This document shows positions 23,340-34,947 of a DNA stretch of 64,000 nt, one piece after another. Below the pieces are notes generated by a model. The model searched no databases, was not told the DNA's origin, and worked only from the letters and a program-made list of their open reading frames with translations. Origin of the DNA: Aplectana chamaeleonis. Lineage: Eukaryota > Nematoda > Chromadorea > Rhabditida > Cosmocercidae. The stretch spans positions 1,256,001-1,320,000 of the forward strand of contig JAPDOI010000131.1 in the NCBI GenBank assembly GCA_029168955.1. The letters are read 5' to 3'. Both the position numbers and the translations under genes were made by a program. The first letter of the stretch is position 1; each line of letters opens with the position of its first letter.

Positions 23340-24108
23340 AAAAAATAATCGAATTAACGAACAATTTAATTACAAATTGAATTAATTATAAAAGAATCAT
23401 TTTAAAAATAGATACGTAAATCAATGAAAAAATCAGTGAATAAAGTACATTCGCGTAAAACAAAGCAGTAATGATATCAACTCTGAACTTGGGCCACCCC
23501 AATAAATGTGCACAGTGTGCACGTCAATCTCTGAGCAGCTGTGAATAATGAATTCGTATGCACCAAAAATAACTGCACTGTGCGGAGATTCGTGGAGCTG
23601 TAACGAAGGAACAGCACGCTTGATATAAATTTAGAAAGATTTTACGATATAATTTTCTGAAAAAAAAGTAACTGAAGCTGAGTTGCAATATTATTGATTG
23701 TATATATGACGAAAACTTTCACAAAAATGAAAACTGCTTCGTGTGGGGGGGGGGTGAAAACAGTGCAATCCAACAATCCGCTAGATCACAAATCAGAGAC
23801 AGGGATGAGCTTCTACAGCGTAACAGAGATGGAGCCGCAGCAAGCCGCTTGTCGGGTCGATTTGAGGTCAGCGGCTGGCGAGCAGAAGCCCGTGGTTACC
23901 GAAATAAAAATACCCCCACAGCGTGCTTCGAAGGGTTGCATTACAACACCGACACCACGGAACTCTCTTCACTCATCAAAACATGAATGTATTTTGATGA
24001 AAAAAAGCGTGGGAATCTGACACTGAGTTGAAAACTGAACTAACAATTGAAAATTATTCGCATCACACGAGGGGAAGGATTGATTGGTGTCGACTGTCTA
24101 CATTCATC
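23340..24108. other. No gene seen
   Basis: Contains overlapping short open frames at 23694-24020 with no family resemblance, and a short G run near 23746. No feature could be supported. Confidence 0.35.
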
Positions 24109-24222
24109 TTAAAGGCAGTGATCACGATGAAAGACGTTCTCGAAAAAACTACAAAATTCAGCTTAGATCAAAAACACCTGAAAACTATGAAGGTAGCGCC
24201 TTGAAAAAACGGGCTAGAATTA

Positions 24223-25805
24223 GGCAGCGTCCATACGTGGCGAGAGCGGGCGTTCCCGCTGTTGTTCGCCTCTCGACGCTCCTCAACGCTGGAGCAGCCC
24301 TTGCACGCAAATGAACACAGGCAAACACCCCTACCTCGTGCTAATTCGATTGAAAAAGTTTGATCGGGTGATCAACCGCTCGAGTCGGCCCAACGGCAGA
24401 TGATTTCGATTTCCGGGGTGGGACAGTAGTTTTGCTATAGGTTTGCTATAGGAAAAGAAGGACAGTAGTTTTGCTATAGGTTTAATGCCACATGCTTTAG
24501 TGAGGAAGCAGTAAGCTTGAAACGTGCTGCTTGCCTCGTGGTGCTGGCGTAAGGTGGCATCTAGAGTTCTGCGAGCTGCGAGTTGCTCGCAGTGCGAGAG
24601 GTTGGGGGTGTGGCCTTGAAACTCTCGCAACTAGCTTTCAGACTCTGCGAGTTGCGGGCAGTGCGGGAACCTGAATCAGGGTTGCGCATGAGATATTGCG
24701 TCATATTGAATCAGGGAATGAGTGGCATTGGAGCGCGGTATTGTTTCGGGGCTACATCTCATTCCGTTGCTGTCCTGCCGGGCGATGAAGTGAGCTTGAA
24801 AAATGCAAACACAGGAAATTCGGATGGAGACGGGGCTTAAGGATATTGGAGCGATAAAAAATTGGGAAGTTTAAGCTCAGTAGCATTGCATAGAATTTAA
24901 AATGAAAGTCTCTGAGCCTATTTAGTAATTAGCGTCGTTTAAAATTACAACAAAATGCAAGAAAATTTCAACTCTCATCTAACTGAAACTTCCATATAGG
25001 GTCACCCAGGATATGACGTGAATTTTTTCTTGAGAATTTTGACCACCAGAAAGATAGACGGTACAAAAAGGCTTGACCCTGCTGCTTTGACGACAAAAGA
25101 AGAAAATACCACCCTCAAAACAACAATCGCATATGTAGAAAAAACAAACATGATATTTTGGAAATGCTTTTACTTTCTTTGATACGCATCACTTTCCGCA
25201 CAAATGTTGTGTGTTGAAACTTAAAAAAAACCATGATTGAAAAACAAAACTGGATATAATCACGAGTAGAAACTAAAGAGAAACCTTCACAGGAAAGGTA
25301 ACAGGAAGCAATCATGAGTAAAAACAAAGAAAAACCAGCACAAAGTGTTTTGTTGGCAAAAGAAATGACGATTCAGGAAGTACTCGCAGTGCGAGCTACG
25401 ACAAAAATAGTCAGGAGTATTCTTCTCGCAGCTCGCAATGCGTGCGTGAAAATGGTCGCAGTGTCCTCGCAGTGCGAGAGGACTATGAAAGCCCTCTGCG
25501 AGAATTTCGTCGCAGAGCGCTCGCACTGCGAGTTGCGTGCTCGCAGTGCGGCAACAACTGTGAAAGTCCCCCTTACCATTTCGTCGCAAGACAGCTCGCA
25601 TGCGAGGACGCTGCGAGCACGCAGCTATATGCTTATACGTGTCGCAACTCGCAGCTCGCAGAACTCTAGATGCCACCTAAGCGAGCGAGAGCGAGCAGGC
25701 GAGGACGCGCGGGAAGGAGCGCCTGTGAGCGGCTAGCGAATCGTGTGCCCACGATGATTATCGATTTTGCGTAATCGCACGCTCTCGCCACGTATGGACG
25801 GAGCC
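24223..25805. mobile_element. PIF/Harbinger-like MITE A (interrupted)
   Basis: Termini GGCAGCGTCCATACGTGGCG and, read inward from the right, GGCTCCGTCCATACGTGGCG. Flanked by a 3-bp TTA duplication (24220-24222 and 25806-25808). A TWA duplication with GG-starting ends is the PIF/Harbinger pattern. Without the inner insertion it is ~455 bp, like the clean copy at 44143-44585, with which it shares internal sequence (CGCTCGAGTCGG/CCGACTCGAGCG). Non-coding. Confidence 0.8.
24553..25677. mobile_element. PIF/Harbinger-like MITE B, nested in A
   Basis: Termini GGTGGCATCTAGAGTTCTGC and its complement, flanked by TAA (24550-24552 and 25678-25680). Subterminal parts are dense in CTCGCAGTGCGAG-type words. 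No transposase. It splits MITE A within a sequence that is continuous in the copy at 44143-44585 (GCGTAAGCG-type junction), which confirms the nesting. Confidence 0.8.
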
Positions 25806-26032
25806 TTAGAGTTTCTAGGGTCAAAAGAAGCTATGTAGCTCGTGCAGACGCGCACAGCGCCGACCAAAAAGATCGCAGTCTCATGTCGAACAGTCAGAAA
25901 TCGTCGACATTCAGAGGAAAAAAATAAATGCAAATTTACCCGATAAAAACAGTTGAACATAGAAAGCACTTCAGTTAATGTTTTTGACTAGATGAGCACA
26001 TAAATATTCGAGCAGGTCAGTCCGAAGGTTAA

Positions 26033-26422
26033 AGGCACGGTCCGGGCAGAATTGCGATTTTGAGATTTCCTGCTTTATCGGTGCTTTTGCTACAGGTAGT
26101 CCCAAGGAACATGCGAAAACTGCGTGAAAACCGGCCTTCTTCAAGTTATTCCAGCAGCTTCCGTCAACCGCTGTGTCAGAAAAGTGTGGCCATCGTCCAT
26201 ATTTTAGCGGTCGTCCATACATTCTTCAGAACTGCAGTGTAAATATCGGTCATTCCAACCATGATTATCATGCTGTAAATACCGTAATCCCTGACTTTGA
26301 GGCTGTTTCCTCCAGAACTAAGGACTCAGAGTTCGCGAAACGTTTAGGCGATGTTCAGCTAGGCCAGCCCAATCTGTTTAACCCAAATTTCGGTAGTGTC
26401 AAAATTTGACCGGACCTTGCCT
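26033..26422. mobile_element. TTAA element C, nested in copy 3
   Basis: A 390-bp element with ends AGGCACGGTCCGGGCAGAAT and, read inward from the right, AGGCAAGGTCCGGTCAAATT. TTAA lies on both sides (26029-26032 and 26423-26426). It interrupts outer-element sequence that is contiguous in copies 1 and 2. Non-coding. Confidence 0.7.
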
Positions 26423-27040
26423 TTAATGTTCACTTATTGAAATTCAATTTCAAGCCGACTGATGTTATTGATAATAGAGATCATCGATGTCAATGATGTG
26501 GAGTGGGCTCTTTCACCATCAAAAGACAAGAAAGTTGAGGTCCTTTTTCGCAAATTTTTCTATTAGGTCCTTCTACTCTGAATCCAGAAAAGGGTCCGGA
26601 ATAGAAAAGGAGACAAGCATATTTGATCGCGACCACTGCCTTTGAAGACTTCTAAGACTCGTAAAAGGAATGGTTACTGAATGGTTCAGAGGTAGATCCG
26701 CGCCACCCCTCACTCAAACTGAAGAAGAAATAACCCAAAAGCCAGTAAAAGTCAATTACTTCAGATCCACCCTCGTCTTTGTATGTTGCTCGCCAAGAAA
26801 CGACGAGGCAAAGTTTTTTCAATTGAGGCTCTTGAAATTTGGGCCTAACAAGGGAAGTGTTTAGAGCGGTAAACGCACCTACGGAAACGGTATGCACGGT
26901 CAGTTTCTCTTGGTCCTCTATAGTAACTTTGTGAAATATCCAGCCCCGAGCTGTTGATTCCGAGGAGCTACGAGCCCGCAAAGTATGGCTCCCTCCACTC
27001 ATTGATCGTGTCAATCAGGAAGGAAGGTGGTTGAGTATGG

Positions 27041-27108
27041 CGGCTTGGTGAAGTGGATAGCGATATGGACTCTTGAACATGTGATGCTAAAGGTTCGGTT
27101 CCGCACCT
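27041..27108 (+). other. tRNA-like sequence, left arm of palindrome
   Basis: Box A-like TTGGTGAAGTGGATAGCG is followed by ACTCTTGAACATGTGATGC and box B-like GGTTCGGTTCC, the order and spacing of a tRNA-derived pol III promoter. The T-stem does not pair well, so it is probably a tRNA-derived SINE head or pseudo-tRNA. A mirror copy lies at 28765-28833. Confidence 0.45.
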
Positions 27109-28764
27109 GTGTGTTTTTTTGCAATTGCATTGCGATTTTGTTTTCACGTGAATACACCGCCTTTGATATTGTTTTAGCGTTTTAAAGCCTTTTTAATCAC
27201 CCTGATATCACATGGGATCATTCACGAGCAGTAGACCACATGAACTCAGAATCGATAACAGCGATAACAAACTTATTTATTGTTTCTTTGTTTTTTTTTG
27301 TCAATTTGAGCACCAATGATGAACTGGCACATAGTGTTGGAAACATAAAGACTTTTCACAGAAGTGGCAGCAGAGGACAACGAAGTAAGGATAACGAAAT
27401 ATGGATAATCTGTGACAAGGTAAGTGTTTCAATGGTAAACGCATCAGCGAAAACGACTAGTATTGCTAGTATAACTCGTGGCTCAATAGTAGAAGAGCGC
27501 AGTATCTGGCTCCGAGCCGCAGGTTCCAAGAAGTTATAAGCGTTTTTCGAGCTTCGCGAAAAGGCATGGGTATCCATAAGGCATTTTTTGGTGTTTCAAA
27601 AATTTTTTCAAATATTGCTCAAAACTTGTATGTAGGGGTAATCGAGTGTGGTACGCACGAATCTGGAGTTTATCTGTCGATTTTCCAAAGTTTTCTACTA
27701 AATTCAATAGATCCAATCGGGGGAAAATTTGAGGGCAAAATTTGACTTTTGACGATTTACGGAACGCTACGGTAAAAATGACTGAAAATGTTTCTTGCTT
27801 GTAGTGCTGCTTGCTTGTAGTGCTGAGCAAGAATATGGAGTCCGTTTATCGATTTTTGACAGACTACGGTAGATTACGGTGGGTATACGGTAGTTTGGTG
27901 AAAGTCTCAGATTTGACTTAAAATTTGTGTACGGGAGGTATTCGGGGTGACGAACACGAATTTAGCGTCCGTTTGTCGATTTTCACAATACTAAGGTAGG
28001 TTTCGCCGCCATAATGACATGGTACCTATCGTAATCTACAGTAAACCTCAGAATTTCGAGAAACGGACTTCAGATTCGTGTTCACCACCCTAGATTACCC
28101 CTACATACACGTTTTGAGCAATATGCGAGAAAATTTTTTAAACACCCAAAAAAGTGCCTGATGGGACCCTTGCCTTTCCGGGAAGCTTAAAAAACGGGTC
28201 AGGGGCTCTCTACACGCGAAGGGAGGAGTTGTCCTGTTTTTTCAGTTTGCAACGTCATGCTACCCAACGCAAGCGAAGTGGTCCCGAGTGGAATTAGAGC
28301 CGCGAAAATGGGACAACTCCTCCCTTGGTGTGTAGAGAGCACCTATCCCTAAAAAACGCTCATAACTTCTTGGAACCTGCGGCTCGGAGCTAGATACTGC
28401 GCACTTCTACTATGTCGTTTTCGCAGATGCGTTTACCACTAATAATAAAACACTTACCTTGTCACGCATTATCCATATTTCGTTTTCCTTATTTCGTTGT
28501 CCTCTGCTGCCCCTTCTGTGAAAAGTCTTTGCTTCCAACACTATGTGCCAGTTTATCGTTGGTGCTCAAATTGACAAAAAAAACAAATAAACAATGAATA
28601 AGTTTGTTATCCCTGTTATCGATTCTAAATTCGTGGTCTACTGTTCGTGAATGATCCCATGTGATATCAGGGTGATTGAAAAGGCTCTAAAACGCTAAAA
28701 CAATATCAAAGGCGGCGTATTCACGTGAGAACAAAATCGCAATGCAATTGCAAAAAAACACACA

Positions 28765-28833
28765 GGTGCGGATCCGAACCTTTAGCATCACATGTTTAAG
28801 AGTCCATATCGCTATCCACTTCACCTAGCAGCC
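28765..28833 (-). other. tRNA-like sequence, right arm of palindrome
   Basis: Minus-strand mirror of 27041-27108, with box A-like AGGTGAAGTGGATAGCG, a GGACTCTTAAACATGTGATGC middle and box B GGTTCGGATCC. The two positions are symmetric about the palindrome centre, so the tRNA-like unit was present before or during formation of the inverted repeat. Confidence 0.45.
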
Positions 28834-28879
28834 ACACTCAACGACCTTCCTTCCCGATTGACACGATCAATGAGTGGAG

Positions 28880-29516
28880 TATAGTTGTACACGAACGAAA
28901 TTTTCGAAAAATTTTCGAAAGATTTTTTTTTCGTTCGTTCGAAATTTCGTCGAACGAAATTTTTTCGAATTTCGTTCGTTCTTAGAACGAAAAATTTTCA
29001 ATTTTCGTTCGTTCGAAATCCGATTTTTCGAAATTTTTACGAAATTCTTTCGTTCGAAATTTTTTCGAACAAATTTCGAAAAAAATTTCGAAATTTTTGA
29101 CAAATTTCAAATAAAATTTCTAAATTTTCGACGAGTTTCGAACAAAATACGAAATTTCGAAAAAAATCGAAATTTCGATTTGTTTCGAATTTCGTTCGTC
29201 CGACCTCCGAAATTTCAAAAGTTTTTCGAAATTCGTTCGTTCGAAATTTTTTCGAACGAAATTTTTTCAATTTTCGTTCGTTCCAAATTTTTTCGAACGA
29301 AAATTTTTCGATTTTCGTTCGTTCGAAATTTTTCGAACGAAATTTTTTCAATTTTCGTTCGTTCGAAACTTTTTTGAACGAAATTTTCTCATTTTTCGTT
29401 CGTTCGAAATTTTTTCGAACGAAAGTTTTTCATTTTTCGTTCGTTCGAAAAGATTTCGAACGAAGAAATTTCGATTTTCGTTCGTTCGACATTTTTTTCG
29501 AAATTGTACAACTATA
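28880..29516. mobile_element. hAT-like MITE with 8-bp duplication GAGTGGAG
   Basis: A 637-bp insertion with terminal inverted repeats TATAGTTGTACA/TGTACAACTATA, flanked by GAGTGGAG on both sides (28872-28879 and 29517-29524). An 8-bp duplication is the hAT signature. The interior is almost wholly TTCGTTCGTTCGAAATTTT-type sequence on both strands, which gives spurious open frames rich in F, R and N. Non-coding. It interrupts the right arm of the large inverted repeat; the left arm has the uninterrupted site near 26990-27005. Confidence 0.8.
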
Positions 29517-29692
29517 GAGTGGAGGCAGCCGAAATCAATGAGCGGAGAGAGCCAAACTTTGCGGGCTCGTAGCTCCTTGGAATCAACAGCTCGGGGCTAG
29601 ATATTTCACAAAGTTATTAAAGAGGACCAAGAGAAACTGACAGTGCATAGCGTTTCCTTAGGTGCGTTTACCGCTCTAAACGCTTCCCTTAC

Positions 29693-30109
29693 CTTGTGTT
29701 GTTACAATTGACAATTCGAGCAGTTACAATTACAGTTACAGTTAAAGTGGCTTTTTTATTATGGAGCTCTGCACCTTATTATGAGCGACTTACACTCGGG
29801 GCTGGGCACACGTCCCGGAATTGCGATTTTGAATACGCACCCCTTAGCTCGGTACCTTTTTAAGCACCCCCTTTTGGGAGATCAAAATCGGCTGTTTCTT
29901 TAGGAGTCGTGCACAGTAGCCAAGACTTTGACTTCCTGATTTTGACAAACCAGTGTCCAAAAAACATCGAACAGAGAGAAATTCGAATTTCTCGAAAAAA
30001 GGCCCTGTAATTTCAAGACACTAGTGGAATCCGATGACAAAAAATTGTAAGTAAGACGGCAACTTATGGGAATAGATGAAACATTTTTTTATCTCAAAAC
30101 ACTTTGGCA
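29693..30109. other. Spacer before the first satellite composite; no gene seen
   Basis: Contains a short ACAATTAC/ACAGTTA-rich piece at about 29703-29750 but no gene or element end that I could define. Confidence 0.35.
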
Positions 30110-30113
30110 ATCG

Positions 30114-30136
30114 CTCCAGCCGCGAAGCGGCTGGAG
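30114..30136. other. Terminal hairpin of composite copy 1
   Basis: Perfect 10-bp stem CTCCAGCCGC / GCGGCTGGAG with a GAA loop, 4 nt inside the left limit of the composite. An identical hairpin is at 36015-36037. Confidence 0.85.
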
Positions 30137-30349
30137 AGGTTTGGTTTTGCCTGGCACTTGTGATCACTTAGATTTTGGTAAAGTAGTTAATAAAACCTGT
30201 AAAACAAATTTTCTAGAGATTTCCTTCTGGATATAAGTGAGAGAGTATAGAAGACACCCGCTGACAAAATTTGAGCCAAATCGATTGAAAATTAACAAAG
30301 TTAGATCGGCGGAAGCTTAGCTAAAATTCGCGTTTTTTCTTGTAACGCG

Positions 30350-30410
30350 TCCCTCGTGTCCTGTTCCTCGTCCCTCGTCCCTCGTCCCTCGTCCCTCGTT
30401 CCTCGTTCGC
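30350..30410. repeat. 7-bp tandem repeat CGTCCCT
   Basis: Short run of CGTCCCT/CGTTCCT units in the left flank, directly before the satellite array. The second composite has fewer units at about 36249-36285, so this tract also varies in copy number between copies. Confidence 0.75.
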
Positions 30411-30443
30411 GCCACTAGCCACTGCCAGTGGTCGCAGGCTATC

Positions 30444-33400
30444 AGTACATAGGGCATCTGATGACGTCATCAGGGTGTCATGTAAAGTACATAGGGCATC
30501 TGATGACGTCATCAAGATGTCATGTAAAGTACATAGGGCATCTGATGACGTCATCAGGGTGTCATGTAAAGTACATAGGGCATCTGATGACGTCATCAGG
30601 GTGTCATGTAAAGTACATAGGGCATCTGATGACGTCATCAGGGTGTCATGTAAAGTACATAGGGCATCTGATGACGTCATCAAGATGTCATGTAAAGTAC
30701 ATAGGGCATCTGATGACGTCATCAGGGTGTCATGTAAAGTACATAGGGCATCTGATGACGTCATCAGGGTGTCATGTAAAGTACATAGGGCATCTGATGA
30801 CGTCATCAAGATGTCATGTAAAGTACATAGGGCATCTGATGACGTCATCAGGGTGTCATGTAAAGTACATAGGGCATCTGATGACGTCATCAAGATGTCA
30901 TGTAAAGTACATAGGGCATCTGATGACGTCATAAGGGTGTCACGTAAAGTACATAGGGCATCTGATGACGTCATCAGGGTGTCATGTAAAGTACATAGGG
31001 CATCTGATGACGTCATCAAGATGTCATGTAAAGTACATAGGGCATCTGATGACGTCATCAGGGTGTCATGTAAAGTACATAGGGCATCTGATGACGTCAT
31101 CAAGATGTCATGTAAAGTACATAGGGCATCTGATGACGTCATCAGGGTGTCATGTAAAGTACATAGGGCATCTGATGACGTCATCAGGGTGTCATGTAAA
31201 GTACATAGGGCATCTGATGACGTCATCAAGATGTCATGTAAAGTACATAGGGCATCTGATGACGTCATCAGGGTGTCATGTAAAGTACATAGGGCATCTG
31301 ATGACGTCATCAGGGTGTCATGTAAAGTACATAGGGCATCTGATGACGTCATCAGGGTGTCATGTAAAGTACATAGGGCATCTGATGACGTCATCAGGGT
31401 GTCATGTAAAGTACATAGGGCATCTGATGACGTCATCAGGGTGTCATGTAAAGTACATAGGGCATCTGATGACGTCATCAGGGTGTCATGTAAAGTACAT
31501 AGGGCATCTGATGACGTCATCAGGGTGTCATGTAAAGTACATAGGGCATCTGATGACGTCATCAGGGTGTCATGTAAAGTACATAGGGCATCTGATGACG
31601 TCATCAGGTGTCATGTAAAGTACATAGGGCATCTGATGACGTCATCAGGGTGTCATGTAAAGTACATAGGGCATCTGATGACGTCATCAGGGTGTCATGT
31701 AAAGTACATAGGGCATCTGATGACGTCATCAGGGTGTCATGTAAAGTACATAGGGCATCTGATGACGTCATCAGGGTGTCATGTAAAGTACATAGGGCAT
31801 CTGATGACGTCATCAGGGTGTCATGTAAAGTACATAGGGCATCTGATGACGTCATCAGGGTGTCATGTAAAGTACATAGGGCATCTGATGACGTCATCAG
31901 GGTGTCATGTAAAGTACATAGGGCATCTGATGACGTCATCAGGGTGTCATGTAAAGTACATAGGGCATCTGATGACGTCATCAGGGTGTCATGTAAAGTA
32001 CATAGGGCATCTGATGACGTCATCAGGGTGTCATGTAAAGTACATAGGGCATCTGATGACGTCATCAGGGTGTCATGTAAAGTACATAGGGCATCTGATG
32101 ACGTCATCAGGTGTCATGTAAAGTACATAGGGCATCTGATGACGTCATCAGGGTGTCATGTAAAGTACATAGGGCATCTGATGACGTCATCAGGGTGTCA
32201 TGTAAAGTACATAGGGCATCTGATGACGTCATCAGGGTGTCATGTAAAGTACATAGGGCATCTGATGACGTCATCAGGGTGTCATGTAAAGTACATAGGG
32301 CATCTGATGACGTCATCAGGGTGTCATGTAAAGTACATAGGGCATCTGATGACGTCATCAGGGTGTCATGTAAAGTACATAGGGCATCTGATGACGTCAT
32401 CAGGGTGTCATGTAAAGTACATAGGGCATCTGATGACGTCATCAGGGTGTCATGTAAAGTACATAGGGCATCTGATGACGTCATCAGGGTGTCATGTAAA
32501 GTACATAGGGCATCTGATGACGTCATCAGGGTGTCATGTAAAGTACATAGGGCATCTGATGACGTCATCAGGGTGTCATGTAAAGTACATAGGGCATCTG
32601 ATGACGTCATCAGGATGTCATGTAAAGTACATAGGGCATCTGATGACGTCATCAGGGTGTCATGTAAAGTACACTTGGGCATCTGACGACGTCATCAGGG
32701 TGTCATGTAAAGTACATAGGGCATCTGATGACGACATCAAGGTGTCATGTAAAGTACATAGGGCATCTGATGACGTCATCAGGATGTCATGTAAAGTACA
32801 TAGGGCATCTGATGACGTCATCAGGATGTCATGTAAAGTACATAGGGCATCTGATGACGTCATCAGGGTGTCATGTAAAGTACATAGGGCATCTGATGAC
32901 GTCATCAGGGTGTCATGTAAAGTACATAGGGCATCTGATGACGTCATCAGGATGTCATGTAAAGTACATAGGGCATCTGATGACGTCATCAAGGTGTCAT
33001 GTAAAGTACATAGGGCATCTGATGACGTCATCAGGGTGTCATGTAAAGTACATAGGGCATCTGATGACGTCATCAGGATGTCATGTAAAGTACATAGGGC
33101 ATCTGATGACGTCATCAGGATGTCATGTAAAGTACATAGGGCATCTGATGACGTCATCAGGGTGTCATGTAAAGTACATAGGGCATCTGATGACGTCATC
33201 AGGGTGTCATGTAAAGTACATAGGGCATCTGATGACGTCATCAGGGTGTCATGTAAAGTACATAGGGCATCTGATGACGTCATCAGGGTGTCATGTAAAG
33301 TACATAGGGCATCTGATGACGTCATCAGGGTGTCATGTAAAGTACATAGGGCATCTGATGACGTCATCAGGGTGTCATGTAAAGTACATAGGGCATCTGA

Positions 33401-34816
33401 TGACGTCATCAGGGTGTCATGTAAAGTACATAGGGCATCTGATGACGTCATCAGGGTGTCATGTAAAGTACATAGGGCATCTGATGACGTCATCAGGATG
33501 TCATGTAAAGTACATAGGGCATCTGATGACGTCATCAGGGTGTCATGTAAAGTACATAGGGCATCTGATGACGTCATCAGGGTGTCATGTAAAGTACATA
33601 GGGCATCTGATGACGTCATCAGGGTGTCATGTAAAGTACATAGGGCATCTGATGACGTCATCAGGGTGTCATGTAAAGTACATAGGGCATCTGATGACGT
33701 CATCAGGGTGTCATGTAAAGTACATAGGGCATCTGATGACGTCATCAGGATGTCATGTAAAGTACATAGGGCATCTGATGACGTCATCAGGGTGTCATGT
33801 AAAGTACACTTGGGCATCTGACGACGTCATCAGGGTGTCATGTATAAAGTACATAGGGCATCTGATGACGTCATCAGGGTGTCATGTAAAGTACATAAGG
33901 CATCTGATGACGTCATCAGGATGTCATGTAAAGTACATAGGGCATCTGATGACGTCATCAGGGTGTCATGTAAAGTACATAGGGCATCTGATGACGTCAT
34001 AAGGGTGTCATGTAAAGTACATAGGGCATCTGATGACGTCATCAGGATGTCATGTAAAGTACATAGGGCATCTGACGACGTCATCAGGGTGTCATGTAAA
34101 GTACATAGGGCATCTGATGACGACATCAAGGTGTCATGTAAAGTACATAGGGCATCTGATGACGTCATCAGGATGTCATGTAAAGTACATAGGGCATCTG
34201 ATGACGTCATCAGGATGTCATGTAAAGTACATAGGGCATCTGATGACGTCATCAAGGTGTCATGTAAAGTACATAGGGCATCTGATGACGTCATCAGGGT
34301 GTCATGTAAAGTACATAGGGCATCTGATGACGTCATCAGGGTGTCATGTAAAGTACATAGGGCATCTGATGACGTCATCAGGATGTCATGTAAAGTACAT
34401 AGGGCATCTGATGACGTCATCAAGGTGTCATGTAAAGTACATAGGGCATCTGATGACGTCAAAAGGGTGTCATGTAAAGTACATAGGGCATCTGATGACG
34501 TCATCAGGGTGTCATGTAAAGTACATAGGGCATCTGATGACGTCATCAGGATGTCATGTAAAGTACATAGGGCATCTGATGGCGTCATCAGGATGCCATG
34601 TAAAGTACATAGGGCATCTGATGACGTCATCAGGGTGTCATGTAAAGTACATAGGGCATCTGATGACGTCGTCAGGATGTCACGTAAAGTACATAGGGCA
34701 TCTGATGACGTCATTAGGATGTCATGTAAAGAACATAGTGCATCTGATGACGTCATCATGGTGTCATGTAAAGTACATAGGGCATCTGATGACTTCATCA
34801 GGACGTCGTGGAAAGT
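30444..34816. repeat. 42-bp satellite array 1 (~104 units)
   Basis: Head-to-tail 42-bp unit made of TGATGACGTCATCA, GGGTGTC, ATGTAAAGTACAT and AGGGCATC. The first block is a perfect 14-bp palindrome containing the CRE core TGACGTCA; the third is an interrupted dyad. Most units are identical. The commonest variants fall in the GGGTG segment (GGATG, AGATG, AGGTG). A rarer variant has ACACTTGGGC in place of ACATAGGGC (32671 and 33806). Units shortened to 41 bp occur at about 31605 and 32108. The ends are the most diverged, as expected of a satellite homogenised from within. Long open frames here come from the 14-codon unit length and are not genes. Confidence 0.97.
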
Positions 34817-34947
34817 GAGTAGCGCTTAATTCGTAGCGTGCGCAACAAGTTTGTTGCTTACTGATTATTATAGCAATCAATGCTATTTGAAAATATTGAA
34901 GATTTTTTCATAGATATTACTTCGTAATATCAATAAAAAGTGAACAA

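Larger units (their letters stand above)
24113..26641. mobile_element. TTAA MITE copy 3, carrying nested insertions
   Basis: The outer element of a nest. The left end AGGCAGTGATCACGATGAAA follows TTAA at 24109-24112. The right end, CGCGACCACTGCCT, is followed by TTGAA, a mutated TTAA. Its own sequence (24113-24222, 25809-26032 and 26423-26641) matches the 548-bp copies. The rest is inserted DNA: 24223-25805 and 26033-26422. Confidence 0.8.
26851..29692. repeat. Large inverted repeat centred near 27.94 kb
   Basis: Left arm 26851 to about 27930, right arm about 27940 to 29692. The right arm is lengthened by the inserted element 28880-29516. Matching pairs include ATCGAT at 27251 and 28618, the tRNA-like blocks at 27041 and 28765, and GCTGTTGATTCC...GAGCTACGAGCCCGC at 26960 with its complement at 29560. 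Identity looks about 85-90 percent by eye, so it is older than the 9-13 kb palindrome. No transposase or terminal target duplication was identified. Confidence 0.8.

Noticed and set aside
25314..25736. Open frame with many ARSHCELRAR-type residues
   Set aside because: It lies inside nested MITE B and reads its CTCGCAGTGCGAG subterminal repeats.
28874..29377. Protein-like frames rich in F, R, N and E within the 28.9-29.5 kb element
   Set aside because: They arise from TTCGTTCGAA-type simple sequence on both strands inside a MITE.
30444..34816. CRISPR array
   Set aside because: The repeats are directly adjacent with no unique spacers, the DNA is eukaryotic, and there are no cas genes.
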